DNA of 23,871 bases from Bugula neritina (GCA_964035545.1 CAXIUT010000087.1:1-23871), one strand, 5' to 3'. Counted from the first letter of the stretch, positions 10,067 to 20,606 are shown. A program made the numbers and translations. The notes: generated by a model not told the origin, from the sequence alone.

Positions 10067-10682
10067 ATGTTTCGCGATCATCTTTCAAATGATATTGTTC
10101 CTCTTAGTTCTGAAACTTCTTTGAAAATTACTTTTTCTCAAGGAACTGATATAACTGAAGAAGTACCTCTTTCTAAACAGTTTTCTCTTAGTCGATGTGT
10201 CTCTTCATAATCTCTATCAGAAGAAGTAAATCATTCGAAAGATAACCGAATCTTTGCTCGTTACCTCTTTTCTCAAAATTAAAGATAAGAAAAGTTAGTC
10301 TTTGAAGAAATGTAGTAACATTATCAAAATATTTAAACATCTAACAGCAATAATTTATTTACTCTAGCTTTTTAAAAAGAAAAGTTAAAATGAATAAGGA
10401 TTAATTCTTGAATACTTTATTGAGAATTGGCTTTATTTCATAGGTTATAAAAGTAATAGCAATAAAAAATACTTTTTCAAAAGAGCTAAAGTTCTTGGAG
10501 GAGATTAGCATTTATATAAACTCACTAAAATATATCGACATCTTGAACTACTAGGATTAAGTCGCAATTAATTAAGAACTTTTCTTCTTCAAACATGTAG
10601 AAATGGATGGGAATATTTCACTAAAGAAGTTGTTAAAAAAGTTATTGAAGGATAAATAAAATAATCAAAATGTAGTTTTTGA
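10067..10682 (+). CDS. Unrecognised protein, about 204 aa, one frame break
   Basis: Starts MFRDHLSNDIV and ends ESKCSF before TGA at 10680. The N-terminal half is Ser and Glu rich and polar. The C-terminal half looks folded: EYFIENWLYFIGYKS, KVLGGDEHLYKLTKIYRHLE, LRTFLLQTCRNGWEYFTKE. A +1 shift near 10370-10392 (within or near A-rich runs) is needed to join the halves; otherwise the first half stops at TGA about 10391. No family was recognised. It converges with the next gene, whose stop lies only 47 bp away. Confidence 0.6.
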
Positions 10683-10729
10683 TTTTAATAATGTTTTTTT
10701 GTCAGATTGTCATTATTAATCGTAATCAA

Positions 10730-11547
10730 TCACTTAGAAGTTGAAAGCAACTTTGATTTTCCCAAAAGAAGAGGAGAACCTTGTCCTCCTTTACTTCTGA
10801 ACTGTCCACGGAAAGCTAATATTTCTTTATCATGATTGGCTTTCAGTTCTTTCTCTATGTTACGGTATTTCAAGTTTATTCTTGATTCTTCACGACCTCT
10901 TTCTTTGTTTTGCTCGTCCAAGTCCTGTGCGAATTTTCTTTTGAAGAGAAGCTAGTTCAGTTGCTTGTTTGGCTCTCAATGTGTTGCAAGATGTTTCTAT
11001 CTTGATGTTTCTGGCATTAATCCAAGCATCTTTTTCACTCTTTTCTAGTTATTGTAAACGAACCTGTACTTTGTGAGCTTCAGTATACCTAAATATCAAA
11101 AAAGATACAGTTTTTGTTTTGCCATTTGTTCTTCCATCTTTTTCAAATTCAAGAACTCCGAACTTTCCTTTACCTTATATGGCAGTTGCTTTTCCATATC
11201 ATTTTTTAGGTTATCAATTTCATTTTGATGTCTTGCCTGCATGTCTCTTGCCAACTTTTACCCTTCTTGCTCATACTCTGAAATCTTTTTGTCCCAAAAG
11301 TTATTGAATGTTTTGAGTTAGTCTTGATGAGTGTGAGCCAAGTCATTGTTTTCGTGGTTGTGTCTTTGTTCCATTTCGTAGACTCTTCTGGCTTCTAGAT
11401 CTTTTTTCAATTGTTCAGAAGTGACTCTCAGATTTTTATGCCTAGACATAGTTTGCCATTCTTTTGGTGTTCATACATTTGAGAAAGAGTTTGGTTAAGG
11501 AGAGTATCTAGCTCATCAGCTGATTTGTTTATTCTAAACTCACTCAT
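10730..11547 (-). CDS. Coiled-coil protein, about 265 aa, one 20-nt intron
   Basis: Glu, Lys and Gln rich helical protein. Starts MSEFRINKSADELDTLLNQ, continues through long heptad-like stretches (FNNFWDKKISEYEQEG; KQLPYKVKESSEFLNLKKME; EAHKVQVRLQELEK) and ends with a Gly/Ser tail (SKGGQGSPLLLGKSKLLSTSK). The intron at 11089-11108 joins KQKL to YTEAHKV. Two frame breaks: one missing base near 11447-11457, and one extra A near 10933-10945. If the first break is real, translation could start at the internal ATG at 11448. The layout suggests a cytoskeletal or basal-body structural protein, but that is a guess from composition. Confidence 0.7.
11089..11108 (-). other. Intron, 20 nt
   Basis: On the minus strand it reads GTATC, a T run, then ATATTTAG. 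Splicing restores the frame across an in-frame TGA and gives a continuous coiled coil. Confidence 0.85.
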
Positions 11548-11699
11548 TGTTGTAACTTCAATAAAATTATAGAACAAATCTTTTATTATCACAGATAGGA
11601 AATCCCATTTTAATCAAATAAAATAAAAATAATGATTTTGACTTTTTTGATATTTATATTCTGATATATTGGAGATGATAATTAAATATTTATAAAGGA
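11548..11699. promoter_or_regulatory. Divergent upstream region before ATG4
   Basis: 152 bp shared between the coiled-coil gene (minus, start 11547) and ATG4 (plus, start 11700). It contains a run of AAATAAAATAAAAATAATG-like AT-rich sequence and TATATTGGAGATGATAA near 11665. A near-identical TATTGGAGATGATAA occurs at 20012, upstream of the gene at 20053, so it may be a shared promoter or leader element. Confidence 0.4.
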
Positions 11700-12626
11700 A
11701 TGTTTTCAGGAGTTTGGAATTACTTTTTCAGTTAGAAGATAGTCGATAACTAAGAATTTGTTCGGATGACCTATAGATCAAATATTCGTAAACTACTCCC
11801 TACAACTAAGTATTCTTCTGATACTGGTTGGGGATGCATGCTAAGAGTTCTTCAGATGGCCATTGCCAATCTCTTATGTCGCCGTGAAGGAGCTATTTTG
11901 AAAAATATTCTCTCCTTATTCTGGGATAATAGTGATATGCCATTTTCGATACAAACTTTAACCCAAGTCTCAAAATAAATTTTTCCACATAAAAAAGACT
12001 GTTAATGGTACACTCCAAGTTAGGCTGGATTTCTGATGCAATATGTTCTCTAAAATTTTAATCTAACTTATCGTGTTATGGTTTGCAATGATGGCAGTAT
12101 ATTTCTAAATTAAATACCAAGAGATAGATAAAATGTGATAGTGCTTGTAATGGCCAGAATAGGGCTAGATAAACCATAACCTTAGTATCTAAATACTGTT
12201 ATTGAGATCATGGAAAGCAAATATTTCTTTTCAATACTGGGAGGTACACCAAGATATGCTCATTTATTTCTCAAACATAAAGAAGGCTATTTAGGTTATC
12301 TAGATCCTCACTAAACAAAAAAAGCAGCTGAAGAAGGTTGGTAGCTTCAAAAAAAGCTACATGAATACTCAGGAAAGTTATAATGGTTAAAAAAATAAAA
12401 AATATGTAGTTCTATGTGTATAATGTTTGTTATGAATAGAGATTAGATTGATTCTTTTTGGAAATAACTTCAAGATATCAAAAAGAAATCTGGCGATGGA
12501 TTTTTTCTATATATTGCAGAAGAAAAAACCTGTCTACTCATCATAAGATCTTGTTTAAATAATCTAACTATAATGATTATTCATTTTTGTTTGTTAAAGT
12601 AATCTAATAAAATAAAAACTATCTGA
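11700..12626 (+). CDS. ATG4: Autophagy cysteine protease ATG4
   Basis: Cysteine peptidase that trims ATG8 and later removes it from phosphatidylethanolamine during autophagy. 308 aa, frame intact. Catalytic cysteine Cys46 in SSDTGWGCMLRVLQM, catalytic Asp202 and His204 in GYLDPHETK, and TYRSNIRKL just before the cysteine as in the family. SILGGTPRYAHLF matches the region that precedes the DPH motif. The N-terminus before the cysteine is shorter than in human ATG4B (46 against 74 residues) and the last ~40 residues do not match the family clearly, so the 3' end could hide an unspliced intron or a shift. Confidence 0.9.
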
Positions 12627-12722
12627 AATTTTAAATTTTTCATTCTTATTGGCTGACTTAGTGATTTTAAATTTTAAAATAAGTTTATCGATAAAATTAT
12701 ACACTATTATATTATTATAAAT

Positions 12723-14594
12723 ATGATTCACACTAACGGAAGATTGAAGTTAGGACCAAAACGGAAAGATTCAAATTTCCAAAGGATCCATAAATTACAC
12801 CAATAACCTAATTAATCAGAAAACACTGAATCTCAGAAATATAGCTTTATCAACAGAATCAAATACAATGAGTTAAATCAAGATAGTGACAAAAATACAT
12901 CAGTTTTACAACTTACATCAAGAAATAATGTTCTACCTATCAAAGTTCTCTCTCATAATGCAATAGGAGATAAAAAATTAATCCCTACTTAAAATAAAAT
13001 CAATCATGATAATCCTATCTAAAAAGATAATCAAGAACTTGAACAACTATAAAACAAAAATAAAGAGCTACAAGTTAAAATATAACTATTAGAACAGGAA
13101 AATCAACAATTAGTGCAACAAAATAATTATCATAAAGCTTCAGAAAAAGAGTAATCAATAAGATAACTGTAAAATAAGGTATATCTTCTTTCTCAATAAA
13201 ATGAAATCCTTCGAAAAAAAACTAATTCAACTGAAAATAGACAAGTAGGGGATGTTGATAAAGCCTTTTATGAAAAAGAAATAAATAGATTAAAGAAAGA
13301 TTATTAAACAATTCAAATAGAATTGATGTAAAATAAAAGATATAATTTAAATTTTCAAAAAAATAGATAAGAAAACACTCAATAAATAAATGAAAGAAAT
13401 TAAGAAATAAAAAGATTACATCAACAAATAGAAAAAGAAAAAAAAGTTCAAATATAATTAAGATCCCATTTTAATGAAAAATAAAGAACTCTTAAAATGG
13501 CTCTTGAAGAATCTTAAGCATCAAATGAAACTTTATTTAAAAATCTTGATAATTAAATAAACAACTACAAAAATAATAGTCTTCAAGAAAATAAAAAACA
13601 TTTTTTGCAACTAATTTGCAAAAACAGATAGATATCTTAGTAGCCAGATAAAAATAAAATTAGTTAAAATATTCACAATTAAGAAAATATTATGAAGAAT
13701 AACTAAATAAAAAAACTTTACAAATGAGACATGCTGAATAGAATCAAAGGAATAGTTCAAAAGATACAGAGATTATGATTCATCGACTTAGTTCTGAACT
13801 TTAATCTGTAAAAAAATAACAAACTTAACAAATGATTGCTTCAAAACATAGAGAGTCCATAAAAAATTAACATCAGTATGTTGAGATAGATCTAAGAGTT
13901 GTTAGACTTGAAGAGAAATTAAAAGAATCTAAGATAAATTCTGAGAAAAAAGATATGATAATCTAAGAACTAGAAAAAAAAGCTGAAAGATTTTTATAGT
14001 CCTGAACAATATACTACACAATAAAAAAGATGTAAAGAGCTTTAATAAAAAAGACTTAGTTCAGCTAGATACTATGAAGAAAAACTTTTCAAATATCAAA
14101 AAGAAAATGATCAACTCAGAATGTAAAAAATAAATAAAGTTAATATTAGTAACAATAGTGAATCTACAACAACTTTCGATTAAATTGTGAAGAAAACTCT
14201 TAATGAATCTGAATCTTTAAGAACATAACTTAAAAGAATGGATAAATATTGGCTACAACGAAATAATAAGCTGAAGAAATCAGATTAAGATAAAAAAACT
14301 ATCTAAATTAATTATAGATACTAAGGAAAAAAACAGAATCACAAAGTAAAAATTTTAGCATCTAACTATAAGTATAAAAACAGAAGATGAAAAAATTAAA
14401 TTGATAGTCTTCATCGTCGCTTATCTACAGTTTAGACAAGACTTTCTTATAAAATCAATGAAAATAAACAAAAAGATTAATTTATTAAAAGCGTTATTGT
14501 AGGAAGAAGTTAACCTATTGATCGTCAGACTATCACTGCATAATTATAGCGAATATTTCTTTTAAAAGAGAAAAAAGAAGTCTCACAACTATGA
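12723..14594 (+). CDS. Long coiled-coil protein, about 620 aa, last gene of piece A
   Basis: Highly charged, with a polar start ([17 protein letters not shown]) and then almost continuous Glu/Lys/Asn/Gln heptad-like helix from about residue 100 to 560. The C-terminus is more distinctive ([17 protein letters not shown], then [14 protein letters not shown]). Such proteins are often structural parts of cilia, basal bodies or cortex, but no family was recognised. Frame breaks: a missing base near 13593-13606, an extra base near 13991-14003, and a compensating pair near 14374-14405. The TGA lies 79 bp before the telomere repeats, so the 3' untranslated region is extremely short, typical of gene-dense ciliate minichromosomes. 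Confidence 0.75.
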
Positions 14595-14673
14595 TTATCT
14601 CTATTATTATTGATTAATAAAATATTGATTAATTCATTATTGGGCATGAGATCAATTATAGACCATATATTTT

Positions 14674-14736
14674 GGGGTTGGGGTTGGGGTTGGGGTTGGG
14701 GTTGGGGTTGGGGTTGGGGTTGGGGTTGGGGTTGGG
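14674..14736. repeat. Internal telomeric tract (GGGGTT)n, right end of piece A
   Basis: 63 bp, ten and a half GGGGTT units, in the orientation of a natural right telomere for the sequence on its left. The last unit is GGG, then the sequence passes directly into TAGC inside the Rpt1 coding region. The piece on the right would need CCCCAA here if this were its own telomere. Read as protein, one minus-strand frame gives a Gln-Pro repeat and one plus-strand frame a Gly-Trp repeat; both are artefacts. Confidence 0.95.
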
Positions 14737-15904
14737 TAGCTTTACGACGATCTCGAATAGAAAACATACCTGCCTCTGTACAAACAGATCTCAGCTCAGC
14801 TCCAGTAGTATTGGGACATAATCTTCCTAACAACTCATATCTAATTCCTTTCTCAACTGACATAGTCTTAGCATGAATTTTGAAAATATGAACTCTTCCT
14901 TAGAGGTCTGGAAGAGCAAACTCAATTTTCCTATCGATTCTTCCAGGTCTCATGAGAGCAGGATCAAGAGTGTCAGGTCTGTTGGTTGCCATCAGCACTT
15001 TGATGTTTCCTCTTGAATCAAAGCCATCCATTTGGTTAACTATTTCCAACATAGTTCTTTGTACTTAATGATCTCCTCCTGAACCATCATCGAATCTAGC
15101 TCCTCCAATAGCATCGATTTCATCAAAGAAAATGATACAAGCCTTTTTAGTTCTAGCCATTTGGAAGATTTCTCTCACCATTCGAGCTCCTTCTCCCACA
15201 TACTTCTGAACTAGCTCTGAGCCAATGACTCGAATAAAGCAAGCATCTGTTCTGTTAGCAACTGCTCTAGCTGTTAGAGTTTTTCCTGTTCCAGGAGGTC
15301 CATAAAGAAGAACACCTTTAGGTGGGTCAATACCGAGATCAATAAACTTTTAGGGTGTTAGCAGAGGCATTTCTACAACTTATCTGAGTTTTTATAGTTG
15401 TTCTTTGCAACCTCCAACATCATTGTAAGTCACATCTGGTTTATCTTCAACTGTCATCATAGTTACAGTTGCATCGATCTTGGCAGGTAAAGGCATTTGA
15501 ATTTGATACTTCTGGCGATCAACTCCGACTCGCATTCCTTCTTCGACATCAGTTGGAGATAACTTATCACTTAGCTTCACTACAAACTTGGCGATTTGTT
15601 TCAAGTGAATCACATATTTGCTTTCATTGCCATCAGTTATGATCTTGTTGCATCGAGCTACTTGCAGAGGTTGTTCAGCAGCTTTTTTAGAATCCTATGC
15701 AAGATTCCACTGTGCAGGTAAGGAGATTCCAGTATCAAGTTATTTGATGCCTGTGAGTTTGTTTATTTTTTGGATCATTTCTTTGTTCTCTTCTTCTAGT
15801 TTCTTGATAGACTCAGCATAGGGTCCAAGACCATAAGCTTTGAAAAGGTTGATCTCACTTTCATCGAGAGGAATATATTTTTTCTCTTTCTTTTCTTATG
15901 ACAT
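14735..15904 (-). CDS. RPT1: 26S proteasome regulatory ATPase Rpt1, 3' end truncated
   Basis: AAA+ subunit of the proteasome base that unfolds ubiquitylated substrates. 389 codons remain, in a single clean frame from ATG at 15904. Order: N-terminal coiled coil (~residues 25-55), OB domain ([29 protein letters not shown]), then the ATPase domain with Walker A GPPGTGKT (~201-208), Walker [10 protein letters not shown] (~257-265), [19 protein letters not shown] and [14 protein letters not shown]. The match to human PSMC2 is close. It stops at RDRRKAT, about 30 residues before the family's C-terminus, where telomere repeats begin; the open frame then runs on as Gln-Pro repeats into piece A. Six UAR codons fall at family glutamates. 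Confidence 0.96.
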
Positions 15905-16092
15905 TTAAAATATTTTTAAATCAATATAAGTTATGAACTTTTAAATATTTTCAATAAAAGATATTAATAAATAGAAATAGATTGCAATAATAAAAAGTTT
16001 TTAAAAACAGATTAAATAACAATTAGATATAAAATATAAAATGATTAAAAATATAATATTTCTTACAGTTTGTAAGTATAAAATTATATTGA
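15905..16092. promoter_or_regulatory. Divergent upstream region, Rpt1 and TLDc genes
   Basis: 188 bp of AT-rich DNA between the two start codons. It must carry both promoters and leaders. Apart from poly-A and poly-T runs and TATAAAATATAAAATG near 16029, I recognise no element. Confidence 0.4.
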
Positions 16093-17388
16093 ATGGGTTG
16101 TTGCTAACATAGTATTCCAGATAAATCAAGTTAGATTAATTTTCCTTCGCATAATACAAGAAATAGACTAGATAGAGAAATACAGACTTCTGGTTCAATA
16201 CCTAAAGAAAAATATGACTCTCTTGTCAGGAGTTATGAAGAACTTCATAATGCTAATAAAGAACTATCAACTCAATTAAATCAATACAAACAGTCTTTAG
16301 ATAATTAGAGAAAAAATATTCTATACTTGTAGTCAAAGATAAAAGAACTATCTTCAGAGAAACATACTCTTTAATACAGGAACTTAGAAATAACGAAAAA
16401 TCTAGGTTTAAGAAATGAATAGTTGAGAGATTTGAATCTAAATAAAGATAGACTTAACTATGAGCTACAAAATTAAAGAACAAAAAATATGAATCAACCT
16501 CCTCAAGCAGGAATACAGAAAGAGCTTTAATAAAATATATTGAAGATCAATAAATTGAATTTTCAACTCTCATAGACTCAAAGAAAATATTAAAATCTAA
16601 AAATTGATTTAATATAAAAAGAAAGAATAATTCAAGATCTTTAAAGAAAAATAGTTAATGTAAAAAAAGAAATGTAAAGATAAATTTAGGACTTAAACAA
16701 AAAACTAAAACAAGAAAGAAGTAAAATTTAAGATTTAAATGATCAGTTAAGACTAAAAGAAAGAAACAATATTTTACTAAAAGGTTAAATATAACAATTG
16801 AATAGTCAATTAAGTCAGTCTAGTGCTATGAAACCTGTAAATAGTCGCAACAATAATGTAAAGCAATATTTTTCAGGTGAAGTTCTAGAAGGCGATGATG
16901 ACTATATATCATACTTAATTGATATTCTTGAAAAAAGAATCAAAAATAAAATCACAAGAACAAAGCTATTATATAGGTATGATACCTTGAACAAAACCAA
17001 CTTCCATAAATATATTGATAACAAAGAGTACATTGTGGTTGTGATAAAACTTGTTAACGGATATACACTAGCTGCTTATAGTGAAGGACCATTCTATCCA
17101 AAAATGAATTCCAATAAAGATGGACTTATCTTTTCATTAAGTAATAGAAAAGTCTTTGAACCAGCTAGACCTAATACTAGAACTATTGCTTATGATGATT
17201 TCTTCTTGATCTTTGGCAACTCTTAACTGAGATTAAAATCTCAAGAAAATAAAGTTTTCTCTAATTTCGGTATCAACAATTCCTACTATAATAATCGAGG
17301 AGAAAAAGTTGAAGAATTGTTGGGTAGTGGACTAACTCGAGAAGTCTAATTAGAAACCTTTGAAGTATTTCAGCTTAAATTCAATTGA
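16093..17388 (+). CDS. MGCC / coiled-coil / TLDc-domain protein, 431 aa
   Basis: Starts MGCCEHSIP, fitting N-myristoylation at Gly2 and palmitoylation at Cys3/Cys4. Residues ~40-235 are a long charged coiled coil (for example KEKYDSLVRSYEELHNANKE). Residues ~270-431 resemble a TLDc domain: LLYRYDTLNKTNFHKYIDN, VNGYTLAAYSEGPF, GLIFSLSNRKVF, then SNFGINNSYYNN, EELLGSG and ETFEVFQLKFN. TLDc proteins in other eukaryotes guard against oxidative stress or bind the V-ATPase; whether this one does is unknown. The frame is intact. The design suggests a membrane-tethered scaffold. The next gene downstream also encodes an MGC protein. Confidence 0.8.
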
Positions 17389-17493
17389 TAGTCAAATATA
17401 ATTCATTCTTTTATTGTTATTCCTTATTTTATTAGTATTACTACTTTAGAAGAATTGATTCTTTCTAATAAATAATTAAGTTAGAAACATTTG

Positions 17494-18255
17494 ATGGGTT
17501 GTGAAAATTCCCAAGTTATGGATATTCCTCAGCAGCAACCTCATGTCCTTGAAGAAAAAAACACTCCACAGTCTGCTAAATCATCTAAAGCTGTAAATTT
17601 TATTTAAAAACCCATTTCATTGTAAAAAGAAGAATCTTCTCCATTGCCTTTAGAAGACAAAGAGAATGCTAAACTTATCAATTAAAGCAATTAAATCAAA
17701 AAATAATCTAAAAAATAACTTTAAAACTCAAAGTAGTCACTTGATGAAATAAAGAAGAAAAATAAATCTGAAAATGAAATCAACTAAACACCAGAAGCAA
17801 ACCTGTAAAGCAATCCTAAATAAAATAAAAGTTCTTAAGAAGAAGATAAACCTATTGAAAAGGTAGAAAACTAAAAATTATCAGTCAAATAATCTCATAA
17901 AAAAGAAGAATAAGATTGTTTATCAAAATAAGTTTAAAAAGTTAATTTATCAAACAAGGAAATAGTTTAAAATACAAAAGTAGAAAAAGAACCATTCTGT
18001 TAGATAAGCTATGACCAGAATATAGTTGTGAAGTAAGTTCCTAAGAAAGAATCTTTTAGTTTATAAAATGTAGAAATCAATAAGTTTAATATTGATTAAT
18101 GGAAAATAAATTAGTCTGCCAAAAAATAAAATGGAGAGTAATAAAGAAAAGAATAAGTCAGCAAATACTTGTAAAATATTTGGAACTATGAAGGAAAAGT
18201 AGTCGATAAAGTGATCACAAGAATGGAATAAAAATAAAATATGAAATTTAATTGA
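17494..18255 (+). CDS. MGC lipid-anchored, Glu/Lys-rich disordered protein, 253 aa
   Basis: Starts MGCENSQVMD, again with Gly2 and Cys3 suited to dual acylation. Read with UAR = Glu the body is dominated by Glu, Lys, Asn and Ser, with no hydrophobic core and probably disordered. The last ~50 residues (KFNIDEWKINESAKK, SKYLENIWNYEGKVVDKVI) look more ordered. The frame is clean, ending in TGA at 18253. It lies 105 bp after the TLDc gene on the same strand and converges with the PDI-like gene. If that gene's reading continues past its TGA, the two 3' ends overlap. Function unknown. Confidence 0.7.
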
Positions 18256-18404
18256 CCTTGATTCATTTCCACTACTTTGCACTTATAATCATCAAACAAT
18301 TTATGAAGTTCATTCAAATAGTTATCAACTTAATCTTTATACTAAATTAATACTAATTGTCGATTACTAAGATTAGTGCCAATTATCATAATAAAATCAT
18401 CCTT

Positions 18405-19806
18405 TCATAGCTAGGCCCATTCATCTTCGAAGTCAAACGTTGTGTTTTCCATAATAAAGTCAATTACTGTTGTTGCAGAAAGAGTTTTTCCACTGAAGTG
18501 AATGGGATAGTCTTTCATTCTGTTTCTGAAAAACAATAATCTAGGAGTTGGCTTTATCACAAATCCAAGTTTTTCTTAAATTTCATTCATTCCTACATCA
18601 CATCTCAGTAGTAATAAGTTTTTATTGTTTTTAAGTTTCTTTAACAAAAACTAAAAAAGTTTCATCAACTATTTAGAGATTGGATCTGTTTTGTCATAAA
18701 GAAACATGACCACATCTTGAGAAGTACTCATTTTTTATTAGAAGTTATTCCTAGTCAGTTTGTTAGGCTTGTCTGATTTCTCTGTCTTTCGATAAGGTTC
18801 CAAATTATGAGTCTTAGCTTTTTCAATGAAGTCTTTTATTCCTTTTTCAGTATATGGAACTGGAGCTATATAAATGACATTGTATTTTCTATCAACTGAT
18901 ATGATGTTCTCTTCATCATGAATGCCTATCATTCTTAAGGCTTATCTATAATCTTCATGATTTCCCTTTATTAATAAAAAGTTACATTGATTTAAAGGAA
19001 GTTGACTTCTGGAACTTACTTTGCTATTGAACTTAAGAGTTGCTTAGTTTTACGATTATCATGTTTATTTAAATAAACTATACTAAACTTTTCTTAATAA
19101 TCAAACAAGTACTTTTTTCCATCATTTTGAGCCAAGATTATTCTGAAAGGTAATGAAACTTTGCAAATACTTCAGAGATTGTTTTTTATATTTGAGTTAA
19201 GTTATTGAAATCAGTTATTTATCTATCTCCTATGATTACTTTAGTTGTCTATGATTCTATTAATGACCAACCAATAAACCCATCTCGACGAGCGATAGTG
19301 TCCCAAATCCAAAACTCATTTGAATCTTTTTTCCCATAGAAAAGAACAGTTTTAGCTTCTACTCTTTCTTGAATAGAAAAGTTCTTTATTTCTTAGAGCC
19401 ATTAAGGTCTATCACTTGACTTCATATTACTCTTGATAAACTCTAATATTTCTGTCTCTTTTCTTTATTTTCTGTATTATAGAGGAAGGTTAATACCTTT
19501 TCTATAGAAAAGAATTGATGGATACGAATAGACTTCGAGAGAATGAGTAAAGTTTTCATACATTGTGCCATCTATTTTGCTGAATCCAACTTTAAAATCA
19601 ATCAATTTTTTATCTTTCGATAGTTTTTAGAAAATTGGAGTAAACTATTTGCAAAAGGTACAAGATGAAGAGTAAAAATAGACCAATGTATATGGAGTCT
19701 CTTGCAACTTTTGTTAGTAGTTTTTAGGAGTAAGATGAGAAATAGCCTCTTCTGTTACTACTAATAACGATAGAAGAGTCAGAACTAGCTTTATGGTTTT
19801 TAGCAT
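18405..19806 (-). CDS. Thioredoxin/PDI-like secretory-pathway protein (frame breaks)
   Basis: A hydrophobic signal peptide (residues ~1-22, KLVLTLLSLLVVTEEA) is followed by a thioredoxin domain: YFYSSSCTFCKEFTPIF with redox cysteines Cys49 and Cys52, and the cis-proline in YSYPSILFY (~96). Further thioredoxin-like segments without a second CxxC follow (AKTVLFYGKKD; VYLNKHDN; VVMFLYDKTDP; RLLFFRNRMKDYPIHFSG). It probably acts in disulfide exchange or as a chaperone in the ER lumen. No KDEL-like ending is seen at the TGA at 18405, but protein-like codons continue in the same frame beyond it. Two missing bases, near 19150-19165 and 19037-19044, must be bridged to read ~466 aa. The start codon lies 97 bp from the telomere tract. 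Confidence 0.8.
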
Positions 19807-19902
19807 AGAGAACTACAACGTGTGATTATTAACTATCTAACAAATAGATATTTTATATCATCAATATTTGATACTTGATATCATTGATATTCATTCAAAA
19901 AG

Positions 19903-19978
19903 GGGGTTGGGGTTGGGGTTGGGGTTGGGGTTGGGGTTGGGGTTGGGGTTGGGGTTGGGGTTGGGGTTGGGGTTGGGG
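19903..19978. repeat. Internal telomeric tract (GGGGTT)n, right end of piece B
   Basis: 76 bp, about 12.7 units, preceded by one extra G (five G at 19902-19906). Orientation is that of a right telomere for piece B. It passes straight into AAGTAAGTAAAAG of piece C, which carries no telomere of its own on this side. Confidence 0.95.
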
Positions 19979-20052
19979 AAGTAAGTAAAAGAACTAAACA
20001 GTTATACAGTTATTGGAGATGATAAAAGTTGTATAAATTTATTAACTCCTAA

Positions 20053-20606
20053 ATGAGTCAAATGGAAAAAACAATGCAACACTTTAACCAATACGATACT
20101 GAATCTGCTTTAGAATGGCAAGGTCTTCATAGTAATCGCTTTGTTCGACCTAGGTTCATACATCCCAATAAAGATGTCATTAGAAGTGGTATTTTTCTGA
20201 ATACAAAGGTCTTGATATTCCTGATTAAGTAATATACTCTGGAAGAAAGCATTACGAAAAAGATAAAACTCCATAGTATATTTTCAAGCCAAGACTAAGA
20301 CAATACAAAAATCTAGAAAACTGGCATCCTAAAAGGAGTAGCAAAAGAGTTTAGTAAATGCAGTTTTCTCAACCTCATGCTAGATACTAAAGAGGTCACT
20401 CCAAGTAAGTTGCTACTGATCGTTCTGATAAATTCGCAGGAATTAGAACTTTTTATAACTCAAAAATAAGAGATGACAAAAAATAATATTCAGTCTAAGA
20501 TAGAATGCAAAGAAAGACTCGAATTGATCAACTCTAACTCAGACAGAATGCTTTCAAAGGAGAAGGATACCTTATGAGTCAAAATTTGCCTAAACTAAAG
20601 TTTTGA
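20053..20606 (+). CDS. Small basic protein, about 184 aa, unrecognised
   Basis: Starts MSQMEKTMQHFNQYDTES and ends GYLMSQNLPKLKF. Rich in Arg, Lys, Gln and aromatic residues (SNRFVRPRFIHPNKDVIRSG, YIFKPRLRQYKNLENWHP, FAGIRTFYNSKIRDD), with no hydrophobic core or known domain. The composition resembles the small basic proteins that line ciliary microtubules, but that is only an analogy. One base is missing at the T run near 20191-20196; restoring the frame there joins the two clean halves. The leader upstream contains TATTGGAGATGATAA at 20012, also found before ATG4. Confidence 0.65.

Noticed and set aside
14610-14876. Gly-Trp repeat protein (plus strand) and Gln-Pro repeat protein (minus strand)
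   Set aside because: Both are telomere repeats read as protein across a junction of two pieces. Only the Rpt1 part is real coding sequence.
18061-18282. Minus-strand hydrophobic frame at the 3' end of the MGC gene
   Set aside because: Phe/Leu/Ile-rich translation is the expected shadow of a Lys/Glu-rich gene on the other strand.
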